The notes: a model not told the origin generated them from the letters alone. Numbered from the stretch's first letter, positions 1-6,926 are shown. The stretch is DNA of 11,776 nucleotides from an uncultured Collinsella sp. (GCA_902478985.1 CABSNH010000043.1:1-11776), one strand, 5' to 3'. Program-made: numbers and translations.

Positions 1-1
1 C

Positions 2-619
2 GAGCATGAGCACCACCATCATGACCATGGCGAGCACGAACACGAGCACTGCCACGAGCATGACCATGAGGGTCACCATCACGCCCACCACCATCACCAC
101 CGTTCTTCGACGGATGTCACCGCCATCATCGATGGCTCACGGCTAAGCGATGGTGCCAAGCGTCGTGCCCTCGCCATTTTTTCCGTACTCGCCGATGCCG
201 AGGCAAAGGCTCACGGCAAAACGCCCGACACCGTCCTGTTTCACGAGGTGGGCGCCGTCGACTCCATCGTCGACGTCTGCTCTGTCGCCATCTGCCTCGA
301 CGACCTTGGTATTGAGGACATCGTGGTCGAGTCGCTCTCCGAGGGTCACGGCACCATCCACTGTGCCCACGGCCTCATGCCCATTCCCGTCCCCGCTGTC
401 GTCAACCTGTGCCAGGCGGGCAATATCGCCCTCACGCCTGCACCGGTCGCCGGCGAGCTCGTGACGCCCACGGGCGCCGCCATCGTCACCGCGCTGCGCA
501 CGTCCGACCAACTGCCCTCACGCTACCGCATCGAAGCCGTCGGCTACGGCGCCGGCAAACGCCCCTACGAGGGTTGCTCCGGCACGCTCCGCTGCCTGCT
601 CGTTCACGCGGACGCATAG
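2..619 (+). CDS. larC: LarC, nickel-pincer cofactor biosynthesis protein (5' end outside window; C-terminal domain absent)
   Basis: LarC inserts nickel into the pyridinium-dithiocarboxylate nucleotide that LarA uses (known for the family; CTP-dependent). The visible 205 codons are open from the left edge. They begin with a His-rich stretch of about 33 residues containing 20 histidines, the metal-binding linker common in LarC. After it come the LarC signatures HEVGAVDSIVDV, a region like PHGLLPVPAPAV (here HGLMPIPVPAV) and ELVTPTGAA, ending in GYGAG. The frame stops just after the segment GTLRCLLVHADA, which corresponds to the end of the N-terminal (LarC1) part. In the family a second domain (LarC2) follows, in Lactiplantibacillus through a programmed frameshift. 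Here a TetR gene starts 2 nt after the stop and no LarC2-like sequence follows in any frame I could recognise. The start codon is outside the window. Identity is firm; whether it is active without the second domain is open. Confidence 0.88.
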   Translation, partial: EHEHHHHDHGEHEHEHCHEHDHEGHHHAHHHHHRSSTDVTAIIDGSRLSDGAKRRALAIFSVLADAEAKAHGKTPDTVLFHEVGAVDSIVDVCSVAICLDDLGIEDIVVESLSEGHGTIHCAHGLMPIPVPAVVNLCQAGNIALTPAPVAGELVTPTGAAIVTALRTSDQLPSRYRIEAVGYGAGKRPYEGCSGTLRCLLVHADA

Positions 620-621
620 CC

Positions 622-1161
622 ATGGATGCCCGCAAGGCCAAAAGCCGCGCCGCGATCGTCTCGGCGTTCTCCGCGCTGCTGCGCGAAGAGGATTATGGCA
701 AGATCACCGTCGGCGACATCATCGCGCGCGCTCACGTAGGCCGCGCGACATTCTACGGCCTCTTTAAGAGCAAAGACGACTTACTGTCCGAGCTCGTGAG
801 CGACATCTGCGCCCACGCCCTCGACGATGACGGTACGCCCCTCGACGACCCACTCGTGCAGGTCGAGCATATCCTCAACAACCTCTGGGAGCGTCGCCAG
901 GGCGTTCGAGCCCTCGTAGCCGGCGCCGGCTCACGCCTCTTCGCCGACTGTCTCCGCAAGACCATCATGTCGCGCGCAGCCGAAACCGTCCCCAACGACC
1001 CAAACGGCCCCGCCGCCACCATGGATCGTAGCTTCCTACTACACCACATAGCCTCAAGCTTCGTAGGAATGGTCCAATGGTGGGCCTGGCACAATTTCCA
1101 AGCAGATAAAGCCGACGTAGCCAAAGACTACCTCTCAGCCATAAAGCCCCTCTTCACCTAA
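622..1161 (+). CDS. TetR/AcrR-family transcriptional regulator
   Basis: A 179-residue protein, normal for a TetR repressor. Residues about 10-50 form the DNA-binding domain, with the helix-turn-helix reading KITVGDIIARAHVGRATFYG followed by LFKSKDDLL, the classic end of the TetR_N domain. The rest is a helical ligand/dimer domain with no recognisable ligand signature. The frame is open further upstream (to about 409), but that part overlaps larC and is not TetR-like. ATG at 622 is chosen because it puts the HTH at the usual distance from the N-terminus and lies 2 nt after the larC stop, suggesting translational coupling; no clear Shine-Dalgarno sequence is visible. It converges on larD-larA, so a role in controlling lactate racemase genes is possible by position only. 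The effector is unknown. Codon use towards the 3' end looks somewhat more AT-rich than in larC. Confidence 0.88.
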   Translation: MDARKAKSRAAIVSAFSALLREEDYGKITVGDIIARAHVGRATFYGLFKSKDDLLSELVSDICAHALDDDGTPLDDPLVQVEHILNNLWERRQGVRALVAGAGSRLFADCLRKTIMSRAAETVPNDPNGPAATMDRSFLLHHIASSFVGMVQWWAWHNFQADKADVAKDYLSAIKPLFT

Positions 1162-1317
1162 GTAAGAAGCTCATCCCAAATCATCGACCCAACCCAGGGC
1201 TCCGCGCACCCCAAAGTGTCACTCGCGCCTCAACGCCCCCACCAGCAACAAGCCCCTCCCATCCAAATTCAGAAATATATGTTGGGTTGCTTGTTCCAAC
1301 GCGACCAAGATCCCGCA
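1162..1317. other. non-coding region between tetR and the 1318-1442 element
   Basis: Between the convergent tetR and larD genes. It contains a weak small hairpin (GTTGG/CCAAC, 1280-1299) but no convincing gene, promoter or terminator before the nested element that starts at 1318. Confidence 0.5.
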
Positions 1318-1442
1318 GCTGGCCGCATGGGGTAACTTCCCAGCGCATTCCGCAGGACGCAAAAAGGCTCGCCGCACGAAGTGCGCAGCGAGCCTTTTTG
1401 CATGTCCGAGGACGCGCTGGGAAGTTACCCCATGCGGCCAGC
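1318..1442. repeat. nested inverted-repeat element, copy 1 (29-bp perfect outer arms around a terminator)
   Basis: The outer arms 1318-1346 and 1414-1442 are exact reverse complements (29 of 29). Moving inward, the left side reads ATTCCGCA (1347-1354) and the right side GAGGAC (1408-1413), an unpaired internal loop. Then GGAC (1355-1358) pairs with GTCC (1404-1407), a 2-nt bulge AT follows (1402-1403), and the inner terminator hairpin occupies 1359-1401. The same architecture and loop sequences recur at 3919-4045 with different arm and hairpin sequences. It lies 21 nt beyond the larD stop, between convergent genes. Function unknown. It may be a processed or protected bidirectional terminator, or a small mobile or fold-back repeat. 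Confidence 0.85.
1359..1401. terminator. bidirectional intrinsic terminator between tetR and larD
   Basis: GCAAAAAGGCTCGC (1359-1372) pairs with GCGAGCCTTTTTGC (1388-1401), and a CGCAC/GTGCG helix with one extra base continues towards a GAA loop. The A5 and T5 runs at the base of the stem provide a U-tract in either direction, suiting the convergent tetR (+) and larD (-) transcripts. It forms the core of the larger element at 1318-1442. Confidence 0.8.
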
Positions 1443-1463
1443 GGACAACTATGTAGCCTTGGA

Positions 1464-2195
1464 CTAGAACATACCCAAGAAACCGTGCACAAACAGCGCA
1501 GCCAGAGCGGCGCCGACAAACGGAGCGATGCCAGGAACGAGCAGGCCGTACTTCCAGTTGTTGTCAGCCTTGTTCTTGATCGGCAGCACCTGATAGGCCA
1601 TGCGAGGACCAAGGTCACGGGCTTGGTTCATGGCGAAGCCGGTGATGCCGCCCATGCCCATGCCAACGGCCCAAACGATCAGGCCGACGCAGATAGCGAG
1701 CATCAGGACGTTCTCGCCAGCACGGTTAGCAGCAGCAAGGATGGCGCTGATGAACACAAAGGTGCAGATAGCCTCGCAGAAGAAATTACGGGCATAGTTC
1801 GTACCCTCGGTGGTGGGGTTGGTCGAGAAGATATTGCGCTGGGCAATGGGATCGACGACGCCATCGGAAGCCTTGAACTCATCGGCATACATAAGCCAAG
1901 CGATTACGGCGCCCACAAAGCCGCCGAGCATATCGGCAATCATGAAGGGGATGCAGTTGCTCCACGACACCAGGCCTACGATGCACTGGGCAAGCACCAT
2001 GGCGGGGTTCATGCACACGGCACCGCCAAAGACAAACAGGCAGACCGAGATGCCAAAAGACCAAGTGGTGATGGCAAACATGTGGCCGGAGCCCTGATAC
2101 TTGGTGCCCTTGAGCACGGTATCGCAGTGCACGCCCACGCCAAAGATGATCATGAGGGCAGTTGCGCCGAATTCGCAGAGGAGTTTGGTAAGCAT
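1464..2195 (-). CDS. larD: LarD-type lactate channel (MIP/aquaglyceroporin family)
   Basis: A 243-residue integral membrane protein of the major intrinsic protein family. About six hydrophobic helices are separated by two half-helices. The first pore motif is NPA (residues 63-65, CMNPAMVLA). The second is NQA (190-192) in MNQARDLGPR, where the classic motif is NPA; the filter arginine (193) is kept. From memory, the opening EFGATALMIIFGVGVHC, the segment LKGTKYQGSGHMFAITTW and the C-terminal VPGIAPFVGAALAA closely resemble LarD of Lactiplantibacillus plantarum, which carries lactic acid across the membrane. It is the second gene of a larA-larD unit, 49 nt after the larA stop, with an AAGATAAGG ribosome binding site just before the ATG. 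A general glycerol facilitator (GlpF) is the alternative, but the neighbour and the sequence style favour LarD. Confidence 0.88.
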   Translation of the reverse strand: MLTKLLCEFGATALMIIFGVGVHCDTVLKGTKYQGSGHMFAITTWSFGISVCLFVFGGAVCMNPAMVLAQCIVGLVSWSNCIPFMIADMLGGFVGAVIAWLMYADEFKASDGVVDPIAQRNIFSTNPTTEGTNYARNFFCEAICTFVFISAILAAANRAGENVLMLAICVGLIVWAVGMGMGGITGFAMNQARDLGPRMAYQVLPIKNKADNNWKYGLLVPGIAPFVGAALAALFVHGFLGMF

Positions 2196-2244
2196 AAAAC
2201 CTTATCTTTCTTGTCGGTTAAAAACGATTCGTTTAGGCCACACA

Positions 2245-3522
2245 CTAGTGCTGCGCGACGACAACACCCAGGCCATCGGGGATGACGGCAACCTTGGCAT
2301 CGGCACCCTTCATCTCAAAGGCGAGCTTGAGCGCCTCCTCGATAGTATTAACCGGCGTCATGTGCATATCCTTGATCATCTGGTGATCGCACAGGTCGGT
2401 AACCATGATCACAGGGTGATGCGCCAGGATACGGGCAAAGATCTGGCTCGTCCACTGGTCGGGCAGGGTCTCGTCCTTAGGACGGTCGATGCAGGCGCGC
2501 TCAAACTCTGCCGGATCATTGTCGGCGATGTTGTGATAGAAGCCCTCGCCACCGTGACCGTCGGCACAACCGGCGACGTCGATGATCACACCGCCCTCGG
2601 GAAGCGTGGCCTCGGCAGAGCACATGCCCTTCACGGCCTGGTAGATGTTCTGGTCGAGCGGGTAGCCGCCGTTGGTGGTGATGGCAATCTCGCATTCGAC
2701 GGACTCAACGCCGGCAAGGCTCTTCACGAACTCGCAGCCAGCCTCGTGCGCCTTGTGGATGTCACCGGCAAAAGAACCGATGACCTCGTGCTTGCCGTTG
2801 AGCACCACGTTAAGCACAAAGGCGAGGTGGGCCATCTCGGCGGCGGCGAACATGTCCTCGCTCACGTGGTTGTGGCACAGGTTGCCGGCACGCGAGTGGG
2901 AATCATTCACAAACTGACCGTTGTGGTTGTACATGATGGTCTTATAGCTGGCGATGCCGGGCAGCACGGACTTGCGGCTGCCGGAGAAGCCGGCAAAGAA
3001 GTGCGGCTCAATAAAGCCCTCGGCAAGCAGCAGATCGCAATCGGCGGCAATCTTGTTGATGATGCACTCGCCGCCAGAAGGCAGGGTGCCGATCTTTTTC
3101 ATCATGCTGTCGTCAGTTGCGACGTGCATAACGATTTCCTCGTTGGCAACGATTTCCTCGCCGTACTTGTTGACGAGCTCCTCGTGCGTCGACGGACGAT
3201 GCATACCCGTAGCAACCAGAATACGCACGCGAGCCTCGGGCGCAGCAGAATGGATGTGATGCAGCAGAATAGGCATCGTCACACGCGAGGGAACGGGGCG
3301 CGTATGGTCGGAGCTAATAATGACAATATCCTTCTTGCCAGCACAAAGCTCCTCGAGCGAAGGCGAGCCATAAGGGTTGGCAAGCGACTCCTCTACCAGC
3401 TCTTCCTGCGATTTTGTAGTCTTAAACTCGTTTTGATGACCTTCCATCACACCCGCAAAGTTCTTATCCTCGAGCTCCAAATGCAACGTCTTGTGGTCAA
3501 ACGGCAGTTCACATTCAAACAA
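2245..3522 (-). CDS. larA: Nickel-dependent lactate racemase LarA
   Basis: Cytosolic enzyme interconverting D- and L-lactate by hydride transfer to a nickel-pincer nucleotide attached to a lysine. With a TTG start at 3520-3522 the protein has 425 residues, and the functional residues fall at the numbers known for L. plantarum LarA (424 residues): Asp72 and Arg75 in SSDHTRPVPS, His108 in ATGMHRPSTHEE, His174 and Lys184 in EPHFFAGFSGSRKSVLPG, and His200 in YNHNGQF. The frame stays open upstream to an ATG at 3663, but that extra segment is not LarA-like. The TTG has a GGAAGAGGG ribosome binding site 9 nt before it. larD follows in the same direction. LarA homologues acting on other 2-hydroxyacids exist, but the adjacent LarD argues for lactate. 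No sigma-70 promoter is obvious in the leader. Confidence 0.93.
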   Translation of the reverse strand: MFECELPFDHKTLHLELEDKNFAGVMEGHQNEFKTTKSQEELVEESLANPYGSPSLEELCAGKKDIVIISSDHTRPVPSRVTMPILLHHIHSAAPEARVRILVATGMHRPSTHEELVNKYGEEIVANEEIVMHVATDDSMMKKIGTLPSGGECIINKIAADCDLLLAEGFIEPHFFAGFSGSRKSVLPGIASYKTIMYNHNGQFVNDSHSRAGNLCHNHVSEDMFAAAEMAHLAFVLNVVLNGKHEVIGSFAGDIHKAHEAGCEFVKSLAGVESVECEIAITTNGGYPLDQNIYQAVKGMCSAEATLPEGGVIIDVAGCADGHGGEGFYHNIADNDPAEFERACIDRPKDETLPDQWTSQIFARILAHHPVIMVTDLCDHQMIKDMHMTPVNTIEEALKLAFEMKGADAKVAVIPDGLGVVVAQH

Positions 3523-3531
3523 TGACGAGCG

Positions 3532-3540
3532 CCCTCTTCC
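3532..3540 (-). promoter_or_regulatory. ribosome binding site deciding the larA TTG start
   Basis: On the - strand GGAAGAGGG lies 9 nt upstream of the TTG at 3522-3520. No comparable purine-rich site stands before the upstream ATG codons in this frame, and the TTG gives exact catalytic-residue numbering with the L. plantarum enzyme. Confidence 0.65.
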
Positions 3541-3691
3541 TTTCAACTGACACACTAGATAAACCGTTGGAAGGATACGCCGCTCACCGAAAAACTCCAC
3601 CGTCCACCGACTCATTAACACAACGTTCATATTTGACCCACAACAAAACGGCCGTGATCCCAAACGGGACCGCAGCCGCTACAGCCATAAG

Positions 3692-3926
3692 GCGAGAAGC
3701 GTCAAATACATCTCAATCCCGATCGATAAGACGCGAGGCGCGAAGCGCACCATTATTCCCCCAGCAGTAATCCCCCGAAGACCGGACATCGCAGGGCCCG
3801 CCATAAGTTTACTTTTAGGCACACTTCGCAGGACGCAAGAAGCCCTCGCCGCACTCCGCATTATGCGCGAAGCGCACTTTATTCCCTTCAGCCTCAATCC
3901 CAGAAGACCGAGGACGAAGGGACCCG
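3692..3926. repeat. degenerate direct repeats in the larA upstream region (three units)
   Basis: Two units, 3738-3800 and 3865-3926, both start with GCGCGAAGCGCAC and continue with a similar order of blocks: TTATTCCC or ATTATTCCC, CAG, AATCCC, GAAGACCG, then AGGGNCCCG. They sit 127 nt apart with scattered substitutions and small indels. A third, weaker unit at 3692-3737 starts GCGAGAAGCG and contains CTCAATCCC and AAGACGCGAGG. Each unit carries a GCGC-GAA-GCGC type mini-hairpin or a relic of it, and the sequence ends resemble the GAGGAC junction of the nested elements. No protein-coding signature is visible. The repeats lie between the ppc terminator element and the larA start, so they could be leader DNA or the remains of repeated insertions. 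Confidence 0.6.
3824..3919. repeat. probable decayed copy of the nested element
   Basis: The left boundary CTTCGCAGGACGCAAGAAG (3824-3842) matches the left junction and start of the terminator in copy 1 (TTCCGCAGGACGCAAAAAG). Further in, CCTCGCCGCAC also matches copy 1. The right boundary ACCGAGGACGAAG (3907-3919) matches the right junction. The outer arms are reduced to CTTC/GAAG, and the 4-bp inner helix would be GGAC against GACC, with one mismatch, so this copy appears degraded. Its right edge touches the left arm of copy 2. Confidence 0.45.
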
Positions 3927-4045
3927 ATGGGTTTCCCTCTGAATGCATTCAGCAGCACGAAGCCCCCTTATCCGCAGCTCCGTAGGAGCAGGATAAGGGG
4001 GCTTCAAGTGCGAGGACGCATTCAGAGGGAAACCCATCGGGTCCC
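3919..4045. repeat. nested inverted-repeat element, copy 2 (28-bp perfect outer arms around a terminator)
   Basis: The outer arms 3919-3946 and 4018-4045 are exact reverse complements (28 of 28) and unrelated in sequence to those of copy 1. Inside, the loop is ATTCAGCA (3947-3954) opposite GAGGAC (4012-4017). GCAC (3955-3958) pairs with GTGC (4008-4011), with a 2-nt bulge AA (4006-4007), then the inner hairpin 3959-4005. Compared with copy 1 the loop differs at one base, and the 4-bp helix has changed G-C to C-G on both sides, a compensatory change. It begins 24 nt beyond the ppc stop codon. Confidence 0.85.
3959..4005 (-). terminator. intrinsic terminator downstream of ppc
   Basis: GAAGCCCCCTTATCC (3959-3973) pairs with GGATAAGGGGGCTTC (3991-4005), and the tip contains a further GCTCC/GGAGC hairpin around GTA. 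It follows the ppc stop on the - strand. No long U-tract follows, so efficiency depends on the stem and on the surrounding 28-bp outer fold. Confidence 0.6.
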
Positions 4046-4068
4046 GGTGAGAGCCACAGGGCTATCGA

Positions 4069-6882
4069 TTACCCCGTGTTCTGCAATCCTGCCGAGACGC
4101 CGGTCACAGTCGAAAGAATCAGGCTCATGTACTCGGCCTTCTTCTCCTCGGCCATCTCGTCCTGGTTCATACGCACCTCGCGAAGGGCGCGGACCTGGGC
4201 AATGGACAGAGCGTCGACATAGGGGTTACGGACGCGGACGGCGCAGCCGAGCACGCGGCGGCGCTGCAGCGGCCACTCGTCACCGACGATGGCAAGGACC
4301 CACTTACGTGTGAGCTGCATCTCGGTGAAGACCTTCTCGGACAGATCCTGGCGATCACCCAGGTGCAGATACATCTTGGCGATGCGCTGATCGGTCTTGG
4401 CGATCGACATCTCGATGTTGTCGATAAAGGTGCGGAAGAACGGCCACTCCTGGTAGGCAGCCTTGAGCTGGTCAAGGTCGCCCAGCTGCTCGCAGGCGGT
4501 ACCCAGGCCGTACCAGGCGGCCAGGTTAATGCGTGCCTGGCTCCAGCTGAAGATCCACGGAATGGTACGCAGGTCGTCGAGCGACTTGGCGCCCAGGCCG
4601 CGCTTAGCGGGACGCGAGCCGATCGGCAGCAGACCGACTTCGGTCAGCGGCGTCACGGTCGAGAACCACGGTGTAAAGTCCTCGGTGTTCAGCAGGTCCA
4701 GATAGCGCTCGTGGCTTGCGGCGTTGAGCTTCTCGGCCATATCCCAGAACTTCTGCGTGGTCTCGGTGTTGATCTTCTCGACACTCGGGGCCGACTGCAA
4801 AAGCGTTGCGGCGGCAACGGACTCAACATGGCGCTGAGCCAGCGTGCGGTTGCCGTAACGGGCAAAGATGACCTCGCCCTGCTCGGTGAGCTTAAAGAAG
4901 CAGTTGACCGAACCCTTGGGCTGCGCCAGCACGGCCTTGTTGGCCGGGCCGCCGCCACGGCCCACGGCACCGCCGCGACCGTGCATGAGCACCAAGTCGA
5001 TATCGTTCTTCTCGGCCCACTTGGCAATGCGCTCCTGCGCGGAATGCAGCGCGAGCATGGCCGTGGTAGGACCGGCGTCCTTGGAGGAATCGGAATAGCC
5101 CAGCATGACCTCCATGCGGCGGTTGGTCTGAGCAAGGCGCTTTTGCACCACGGGCAGCGTAAGCATCTGGTCGAGCACGTCGACGCAGCCTTCGAGGTCC
5201 TCGAGCTGCTCGAACAGCGGGATCACGTCGAGCTCGGGGACATCCTCCTCGTGTGCGAAGGACAGGTGGGCCAGCTCGAAGACGTCAGCCACATGCTGGG
5301 CGCTCTTGGTAAACGAGATGATGTAGCGGTGCGCCATCTTCTTGCCGTAGCGCTTTTGGATGGAACCGATGGCACGGAAGGTATCGATGACCTCGCGCGT
5401 CATGGGCTGCAGATCGCCATGGATACCGTTCTCGTGGATATCCTTGAGGGCGCGGGCATGCACCACGGAGTGCTGACGGAACTCCATCTCGACCATATGG
5501 AAGCCGAAGGACTCGACTTGCCAGATGATGGTCTGGACCGGGCCGTAGGCGGCACGGACGGCACCGCAGGCGGCCAGCGAACGCTGGACGACGCGCAGGT
5601 CATCCAGGAACTCGTCGGCGCTGTGGTACATGGTGTCGGTGATACGGCGCACGGTGGCGTTCAGACGGTCGGCCATGACGAGCATGACGGCGCGATGCGG
5701 CTCGTGCTCGGAGATCAGCTCGGCGCGGGCCGTGTACCGAGGGCTCATCTCGACCTGATGGTTCCACAGGTTAATGAGCTCGGCAGAAGGCTTGCTGTAG
5801 GTGGCCTCGAGCGTGAGGTTACGGCCGATGCGGCGGCATTTGTCCTCGAGTTTGAGCACCATGTGGGTGAAGTACTTGGCGGCGACCTCGCGGCTCACCT
5901 TGGCGGTAACGTTGGGGTTGCCGTCACGGTCGGAACCGATCCAGCTGCCGGGGTGGAAGAACGCCGGGCACAGTGGCGGCACGGTGCCGGCCTTGTCGCC
6001 CAGCACCCAGTCGTCAAAGCGACGGTAGATGACGGGGATAACGTCGAACAGCGTGTTATCGAAGATGTCGATGATGGTATCGGCTTCCTCGACCGGCGTG
6101 GGCTTCTTGAGCGCGATGGGGCTCGTACGCACCAGGGCGTCGATCTCCTGCAGCATATGGCGCTCGTTCTCCACCAGGTCGGAGCCGCCCAGACGCGGAC
6201 GCTCCTCCAGCAGGTTGGAGATACGGCGAATCTTGCCCTCGACGGCCTTGCGACGGGCCTCGGTGGGATGCGCGGTAAAGACGGGATGGAACTCAAGCTT
6301 GCCGAGCAGCTCGTTGGCGCCCTCGACGCCCAGCTCATTCACCAGCTGGTGATAGGCGACGGTGAGCTCGTTGGCGGGATCGACCTCGGTATCGGTCGAC
6401 GCACCGGCCTCGCGCTCGCGCAGCTGCGCCACACGGTAGTTCTCCTCCGACAGGTTTGCCAGATGGAAGAAGCTCGTAAAGGCGCGGACAATGACCTGCT
6501 GCTTATCGAGCGGCAGGCTGTCGATCAGATCGACGACCTCACGAAATGCCACGGCAGTGGGCTCGTCGGCGGTGGGCACGCCCTGCTCGTCGACGGCTTC
6601 GTCGGCAGCGCGGGTACCGGGGTTGCCGGCATTGGCCACAATCTCGGCCGACAGGATCTTGTCGAACAGGTCCGCGATCTCAGGATCATACTCGCTAAGC
6701 ACACGACGCTCCAGGCGCAAGAACAGCGCCAGATTATCGCGCAGCTCCTCGGGGATCTCGATCTCGGCGAGACGCTCCCTGGACTCGGCATTCGAGCCGA
6801 TTCGGTTAACGAGGCGGTTGACCACGGCAGCGACGCGCGCCGCGGCTTCGGGTACAGACTGGTTGCTTAGGTTCTCAGCCAC
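4069..6882 (-). CDS. ppc: Phosphoenolpyruvate carboxylase
   Basis: Cytosolic anaplerotic enzyme joining PEP and bicarbonate to give oxaloacetate and phosphate. The 937-residue protein is slightly longer than the E. coli enzyme (883) and carries the full set of family motifs: FTAHPTEA near residue 205 with the catalytic His, GSWIGSDRDGNP near 315, EFRQHS in mid-protein, GYSDSSKDAG near 600, HGRGGAVGRGGGP near 640, LTEQGEVI shortly after, PWIFSWSQARINLAAWYGLG, and the C-terminal asparagine-threonine-glycine. The length difference is mostly an acidic insert around residues 90-115 and near 165. I prefer GTG at 6882, which has GGGAGG 4-5 nt upstream; the in-frame ATG at 6894 has AGGAGG only 1 nt before it. 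It is probably monocistronic: a promoter lies just upstream and a nested terminator element just downstream. Confidence 0.96.
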   Translation of the reverse strand: MAENLSNQSVPEAAARVAAVVNRLVNRIGSNAESRERLAEIEIPEELRDNLALFLRLERRVLSEYDPEIADLFDKILSAEIVANAGNPGTRAADEAVDEQGVPTADEPTAVAFREVVDLIDSLPLDKQQVIVRAFTSFFHLANLSEENYRVAQLREREAGASTDTEVDPANELTVAYHQLVNELGVEGANELLGKLEFHPVFTAHPTEARRKAVEGKIRRISNLLEERPRLGGSDLVENERHMLQEIDALVRTSPIALKKPTPVEEADTIIDIFDNTLFDVIPVIYRRFDDWVLGDKAGTVPPLCPAFFHPGSWIGSDRDGNPNVTAKVSREVAAKYFTHMVLKLEDKCRRIGRNLTLEATYSKPSAELINLWNHQVEMSPRYTARAELISEHEPHRAVMLVMADRLNATVRRITDTMYHSADEFLDDLRVVQRSLAACGAVRAAYGPVQTIIWQVESFGFHMVEMEFRQHSVVHARALKDIHENGIHGDLQPMTREVIDTFRAIGSIQKRYGKKMAHRYIISFTKSAQHVADVFELAHLSFAHEEDVPELDVIPLFEQLEDLEGCVDVLDQMLTLPVVQKRLAQTNRRMEVMLGYSDSSKDAGPTTAMLALHSAQERIAKWAEKNDIDLVLMHGRGGAVGRGGGPANKAVLAQPKGSVNCFFKLTEQGEVIFARYGNRTLAQRHVESVAAATLLQSAPSVEKINTETTQKFWDMAEKLNAASHERYLDLLNTEDFTPWFSTVTPLTEVGLLPIGSRPAKRGLGAKSLDDLRTIPWIFSWSQARINLAAWYGLGTACEQLGDLDQLKAAYQEWPFFRTFIDNIEMSIAKTDQRIAKMYLHLGDRQDLSEKVFTEMQLTRKWVLAIVGDEWPLQRRRVLGCAVRVRNPYVDALSIAQVRALREVRMNQDEMAEEKKAEYMSLILSTVTGVSAGLQNTG

Positions 6883-6926
6883 GTTTCCTCCCATTCCTCC
6901 TTCTATGCACGTAACATGCGGTATTC

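Noticed and set aside
1318..1442. Integron attC site or retron RNA
   Set aside because: The long inverted arms suggested both, but the attC core sites (GTT/AAC boxes) are absent and no integrase or reverse transcriptase gene lies nearby.
2101..3525. A 474-codon open frame on the + strand opposite larA
   Set aside because: It mirrors the codons of larA; the - strand carries all catalytic residues of LarA.
3600..3660. Crp/Fnr-type (LarR-like) box and promoter upstream of larA
   Set aside because: Loose TGTG and AAATAT pieces are present, but no symmetrical site and no convincing -35/-10 pair could be supported.
3692..3926. CRISPR array
   Set aside because: The units are only three, unevenly spaced and divergent; there are no uniform repeats, no spacers and no cas genes.
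3679..3948. An 89-codon - strand frame upstream of larA
   Set aside because: It covers degenerate DNA repeats and an arm of the nested element; the repeat spacing of 127 nt is not a multiple of three, so it is not evolving as protein.
4363..6870. An 835-codon open frame on the + strand opposite ppc
   Set aside because: It runs antisense through all PEP carboxylase motifs, its peptide has no recognisable domain, and long antisense frames are expected in GC-rich genes with strong third-position bias.
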